From Mesonia mobilis DSM 19841 (lineage in GTDB: Bacteria > Bacteroidota > Bacteroidia > Flavobacteriales > Flavobacteriaceae), in contig NZ_AUHX01000008.1 in assembly GCF_000423405.1 (NCBI RefSeq), positions 62,001 to 126,000 on the forward strand: DNA of 64,000 nucleotides. The letters run 5' to 3'. Shown piece by piece: positions 61,075 to 64,000 of the stretch. Under the pieces are notes generated by a model. The model did no database searches and was not told the DNA's origin. It saw only the letters and a list, made by a program, of their open reading frames with translations. Position numbers and translations under genes: made by a program. Position 1 is the stretch's first letter. The number at the start of each line of letters is the position of its first letter.

Positions 61075-61455
61075 TTATTTAGAGTTCAAAAGTTTATTAA
61101 CATATATGGTTTCGAAGATAAGATAAACCAAATAAGGAAGAAGAACCATCATGATGTTAGCAAACATATCTGTTTTTAACCGCAACATCATAGGCAGCAA
61201 GAAGACGACCGTAGCTAACATTTTTAAAAGACTACAAGCAATAAAAACAAATCCTGCTTTCGATTTATCTAAAAAAGAAAAATAAAGCAGCAAACTACAC
61301 GTAATAAATGCTAGCGAAAAATGGAATAAATAAATTTGCCAAACGGCATAGAACAATTCAACTTCAAAAGAAAAAAGAACTCCGTATTGAATAGCCATTA
61401 ACACCAAGGTGAAAATCACTAAATATGTGGTAAGCTTTAAAAAGTTAGCTTTCAT
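61075..61455 (-). CDS. Four-helix membrane protein between atpZ and atpB (DUF6168-like)
   Basis: 126 residues with four hydrophobic helices (about 8-28, 38-60, 67-92, 97-118) and short loops, the size and topology of AtpI. It stands where atpI is found in many ATP synthase operons (atpZ upstream, atpB downstream). From memory it fits DUF6168, a flavobacterial family of unknown role; that name is not verified here. A part in c-ring or a-subunit assembly, like AtpI, is plausible by position only. Confidence 0.72.
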   Translation of the reverse strand: MKANFLKLTTYLVIFTLVLMAIQYGVLFSFEVELFYAVWQIYLFHFSLAFITCSLLLYFSFLDKSKAGFVFIACSLLKMLATVVFLLPMMLRLKTDMFANIMMVLLPYLVYLIFETIYVNKLLNSK

Positions 61456-61468
61456 TCAACTTAAAAAA

Positions 61469-61699
61469 TTACATGTTTTTTACTTCTTTGTAAACGACAT
61501 AAAGCGCTACAAAAACTCCAATAAGAGATCCGGCAATGGTAGCGAAGGGTGAAATAGACTCGAATTTACCATCTAACCAAACTCCAATAAAAGTGGTCAC
61601 CAAAATTGTGATGACCATTTGAATACCGATACCTGCAAATTTTACGTAGGTATTAAGCGGTTTTTTCTCCTTTTCCTTTTCCTGATTTTCTTTCATCAT
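61469..61699 (-). CDS. atpZ: AtpZ/AtpI-family protein
   Basis: 76 residues: charged N-terminus, then two helices (VKFAGIGIQMVITILVTTFIG and FATIAGSLIGVFVALYVVYK) with WLDGKF between them, the AtpZ signature. AtpZ with AtpI is linked to ATP synthase assembly and cation handling. The first 47 bases overlap the 3' end of the bactofilin gene, so translational coupling is likely. Met2 (61696) is an equally good start. Confidence 0.92.
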   Translation of the reverse strand: MMKENQEKEKEKKPLNTYVKFAGIGIQMVITILVTTFIGVWLDGKFESISPFATIAGSLIGVFVALYVVYKEVKNM

Positions 61700-62075
61700 T
61701 TAAGCTTTTCACCGCACCTTTCATCGAGCAAGTTGCATTAAAAGTTGCTCCCGGATCTACATCGAGCTTACCGGTAATTACTTCTCCTTCTATATGTGCT
61801 GAAGATTTTAAGGTCAAAGTGTCTTTTACCACAATTTTACCGGTGAATTTACCTTCGAAATCTGCATTTTCACATTCAATTTCTCCGTCGATATAACCGG
61901 TTTTTCCGACCACGATTTTCCCTGCGGTTCTTAAGGTTCCTTCTACTTTACCTTCTATTCTAAAACTACCTTTACCTTCAATATTTCCGGTAATGGTGGT
62001 TCCTTGAGCGATTTTGTTTTGTTCTTTTACTGCATCTGAAGACACGCCTCTATTTTTTTTGTTTTCTGAAAACAT
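61653..62075 (-). CDS. Bactofilin (polymer-forming cytoskeletal protein)
   Basis: 140 residues with the bactofilin beta-helix (about 22-118): repeated GNIEGKGSFRIEGKVEGTL- and GEIECENADFEGKFTGKI-like turns of six to eight residues. Unstructured Lys/Gly/Ser tails flank it. Self-assembles into filaments at the membrane in the cytosol and organises wall or motility proteins. It sits between sprE and atpZ; its tail codons are shared in another frame with atpZ (61653-61699). Confidence 0.93.
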   Translation of the reverse strand: MFSENKKNRGVSSDAVKEQNKIAQGTTITGNIEGKGSFRIEGKVEGTLRTAGKIVVGKTGYIDGEIECENADFEGKFTGKIVVKDTLTLKSSAHIEGEVITGKLDVDPGATFNATCSMKGAVKSLNDERKSGKGKGEKTA

Positions 62076-62086
62076 AATTCAATATT

Positions 62087-64000
62087 TTATTGAGATTGCT
62101 TCGTTAAATAAGCATCTAAATTTTTATGTACTTGTATAATTTGATAGTTACTATCTGATATACTAAAGTTGGTATGTTCGATTTGATAATCTTCTTCCTT
62201 CTCTAAAATCTTCCCAAAACCTTCTGCCCCTAATTTACTTTGCAAACCGTGCACAATTACAAAAAACTGTTGCGGCGTATAAAAATCGACCGAAGAATAA
62301 AATTGATTTTCATAACCTTTATCGGCAATAGCCGCGTCTAATTTTTGCTGAAGCTCTAACGCCATTTCTTCCTTACCAACTTCGAAAGGATAAACTAAGT
62401 AAAAAACAGCTTCATTCTCATTTTCTGTAAATGTGGTATTTTTTAATGCCGGCAACGATTGCTTTACAATTTGCTCGGCTTTTTTACCTTCTTCACTCTG
62501 CGGATAGGTTAACGCTACGTAATTTAACGATTCTTCGTACGCTTTAAAACCTTCGTAACGACCTCTGGCAAATGCTTTGAGTAATTCAAATTTTGGCACA
62601 ATATCTTCACCGGTAAAGAGATCGATATACTTTTTGGTGTCATCGATCACTTCTTTATACTTCTCGTCTTTATATTTTCTGTAAACTGAAGTATACACTG
62701 CTTCAGGACTATTATTATCGTCTCTCAACGAACGCGGATTGCGTAGAATACTTGCGTAACGAGAATCTGGGTGTTCTGAAAGGATGTTCTGCTTCCATTT
62801 TTCCATCATCGCCGTATTGCCGGTCGCTTCGTAAATCTTATATAAGTTGTATTTTGAAGGAAGTATTAAACGTTCCTGCGGATTGTTTTGCAATAAAGCT
62901 TCTAGTTTATCTGAAGCCAAATCGTACTCTTTGAATTTCTCTTTATAAATTACCCCAAGTTGGTAGTACGCAAAGTTTCTGTCTTTCTTTAAACTATCGA
63001 TCACCTCAACATCTGATGGTATTTCTGAAATATAGTTTTGAGGATCAAAAGCCGGATCGTTTTCAATTTCAGCTAAATAAACTTCTTCTTCATCTACTTC
63101 TTCAACTTTTGCATTATTAGCCGCTTCAGAAGCGTAACGCCAATTATCTTTTAATTCAATTTCTCCCCAAGTTCTATAGAATTTTTGTAAACCTCGAGCA
63201 ACTTGTGTGTTGTTGTAAAAATAGAAACTAGAATTACTACTTCTGCTTCCGCCACCGGCGTTGCTGGCTTGTCTTCCGAATAAATTACCGGGATTGTTGG
63301 CTTTATTCTGAAATTCTCGTTTAGCTTCAGCAATGGCTTTTTCTTTCATTTCTGAAGTTACTTTTTCAAAATAAGAAAGTTGTTCTGCTTCAGACATATT
63401 TACCAAACTTAAAATACTGTCGTTGGTATTAGCAATGTCTTCGTATAAAATGACATCGTCTAAATTTTCTCGTTTTCTACGAATGCTTCTAAATTCTCGA
63501 GTACTTTCAGGAATGTTCATCATCACGCTATCGTAATACGCGCCGGCCTCTTTATATGCTGCCGCATCGAAATTGATGTTTCCTAAATTTAAATAATCGC
63601 GAGATTTTAAATAATTGTTTTGCTGCGGAACTTGTGCTCGCAAACTGTAATTATAAAATTCTACCGCGCCATCGATAGAGTCTGTGTTTTTATAATATTC
63701 ACCCACCTGATAGTTGATGATATCTAAAAAAGGTCGATTTTCTCTGTTTTCAAGCATATCATTCATCAACTCCATAAAAGCCAAACGATCACCTTCATCG
63801 TAATCGAAGTTTTTAGCTTTTTCCATATAAGCGTTGATCATATACGATCGTGGTGATTTTCTATTTAAAGCAATTACTTGATCGAAAGCTTTGTTTGCAC
63901 TATCTCTTTGCCCTAAACGATCGTAAATTTGACCTTTGATAAACAAATACCTTCCTTTTTCTTCGTTAGAATCGGTAAACTCAATCGCGTTGTTTAAAGG
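62087..64000 (-). CDS. sprE: Type IX secretion lipoprotein SprE/PorW (partial, N-terminus off the right edge)
   Basis: At least 637 residues of TPR-rich protein; the frame runs open through the right edge (PLNNAIEFTDSNEEK is still in frame before the first possible TTG start at 63946), so the start is not in the window. Repeats with FIKGQIYDRLGQRDSANKAF and YYQLGVIYKEKFKEYDLA are followed by a C-terminal region typical of SprE/PorW (QFFVIVHGLQSK). SprE/PorW couples the PorL/M motor to the translocon of the type IX secretion system and gliding. Location next to bactofilin and the atp genes is, as I recall, the usual flavobacterial context. Confidence 0.78.
   Translation of the reverse strand, partial: PLNNAIEFTDSNEEKGRYLFIKGQIYDRLGQRDSANKAFDQVIALNRKSPRSYMINAYMEKAKNFDYDEGDRLAFMELMNDMLENRENRPFLDIINYQVGEYYKNTDSIDGAVEFYNYSLRAQVPQQNNYLKSRDYLNLGNINFDAAAYKEAGAYYDSVMMNIPESTREFRSIRRKRENLDDVILYEDIANTNDSILSLVNMSEAEQLSYFEKVTSEMKEKAIAEAKREFQNKANNPGNLFGRQASNAGGGSRSSNSSFYFYNNTQVARGLQKFYRTWGEIELKDNWRYASEAANNAKVEEVDEEEVYLAEIENDPAFDPQNYISEIPSDVEVIDSLKKDRNFAYYQLGVIYKEKFKEYDLASDKLEALLQNNPQERLILPSKYNLYKIYEATGNTAMMEKWKQNILSEHPDSRYASILRNPRSLRDDNNSPEAVYTSVYRKYKDEKYKEVIDDTKKYIDLFTGEDIVPKFELLKAFARGRYEGFKAYEESLNYVALTYPQSEEGKKAEQIVKQSLPALKNTTFTENENEAVFYLVYPFEVGKEEMALELQQKLDAAIADKGYENQFYSSVDFYTPQQFFVIVHGLQSKLGAEGFGKILEKEEDYQIEHTNFSISDSNYQIIQVHKNLDAYLTKQSQ

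Noticed and set aside
63944-63946. TTG start of the SprE/PorW protein
   Set aside because: The frame continues open to the window edge with TPR-like sequence, so this is an internal Leu, not the start.

Overview
The window is ordinary chromosome of a Bacteroidota species, most likely a marine-type Flavobacteriaceae member (the feel is of the Gramella/Zunongwangia group; genus not provable from this alone). Grounds: low GC (judged by eye in the upper 30s per cent), promoters of the Bacteroidota type (TAnnTTTG at -7, TTG about 19 bp further up), and several lineage-typical genes: a SprE/PorW-like type IX secretion lipoprotein, an IPExxxVDY-family protein next to pyk, a viroplasmin-domain RNase H, an ATP synthase operon that lacks atpD/atpC, and a DUF4292 lipoprotein cluster.

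Layout, left to right. 0-3.2 kb: start of an ALDH7 aldehyde dehydrogenase, a small membrane protein, 3-hydroxyanthranilate dioxygenase and a lipoprotein asparaginase. 3.3-11.6 kb: a thioester-containing bacterial alpha-2-macroglobulin (1851 aa) and its usual partner PbpC, here separated by a small GIY-YIG nuclease gene bounded by imperfect inverted repeats. 11.7-18 kb: a GbsR/MarR-regulated RND efflux operon (regulator, adaptor, pump, outer-membrane channel). 18-28 kb: a mixed block with YciI-like lipoprotein, CYTH enzyme, AraC regulator, MscS channel, the OhrR/Ohr peroxide pair, a Tat-exported aldo/keto reductase, an MltF-like lytic transglycosylase, a Rossmann protein and DinB. 28-33 kb: pyk, an IPExxxVDY protein, and the acpP-fabF-rnc operon. 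32.7-37 kb: purN-rnhA-pfkB-purF. 37-48.9 kb: superoxide dismutase, AddA- and AddB-like helicase/nuclease genes with kbl and an OmpA/TSP3 porin between them, an alpha/beta hydrolase, a K+/H+ antiporter and tRNA-Ala(GGC). 49-55.6 kb (minus strand): envelope cluster of flippase, dut, nucleotidyltransferase, TPR protein, DUF4292 lipoprotein and an EnvC-like LytM protein. 55.9-64 kb (minus strand): sprE (cut by the right edge), bactofilin, atpZ, a small membrane protein and atpB-E-F-H-A-G.

The least ordinary content is not in the large genes but between them. (i) The GIY-YIG gene with flanking inverted repeats sits inside the conserved A2M/PbpC pair and looks like a small mobile or REP-associated unit. 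(ii) Palindromic intergenic repeats with constant flanks (GAGA and TGACG) and differing but self-complementary stems occur at 22.4 and 52.5 kb; one related palindrome abuts a start codon at 53.7 kb. (iii) The last 21-22 bp of atpG, including its stop codon, are tandemly repeated four times with a 50-bp period. (iv) A perfect 16-bp hairpin directly follows atpE. No CRISPR array, prophage, insertion sequence transposase or rRNA was seen.
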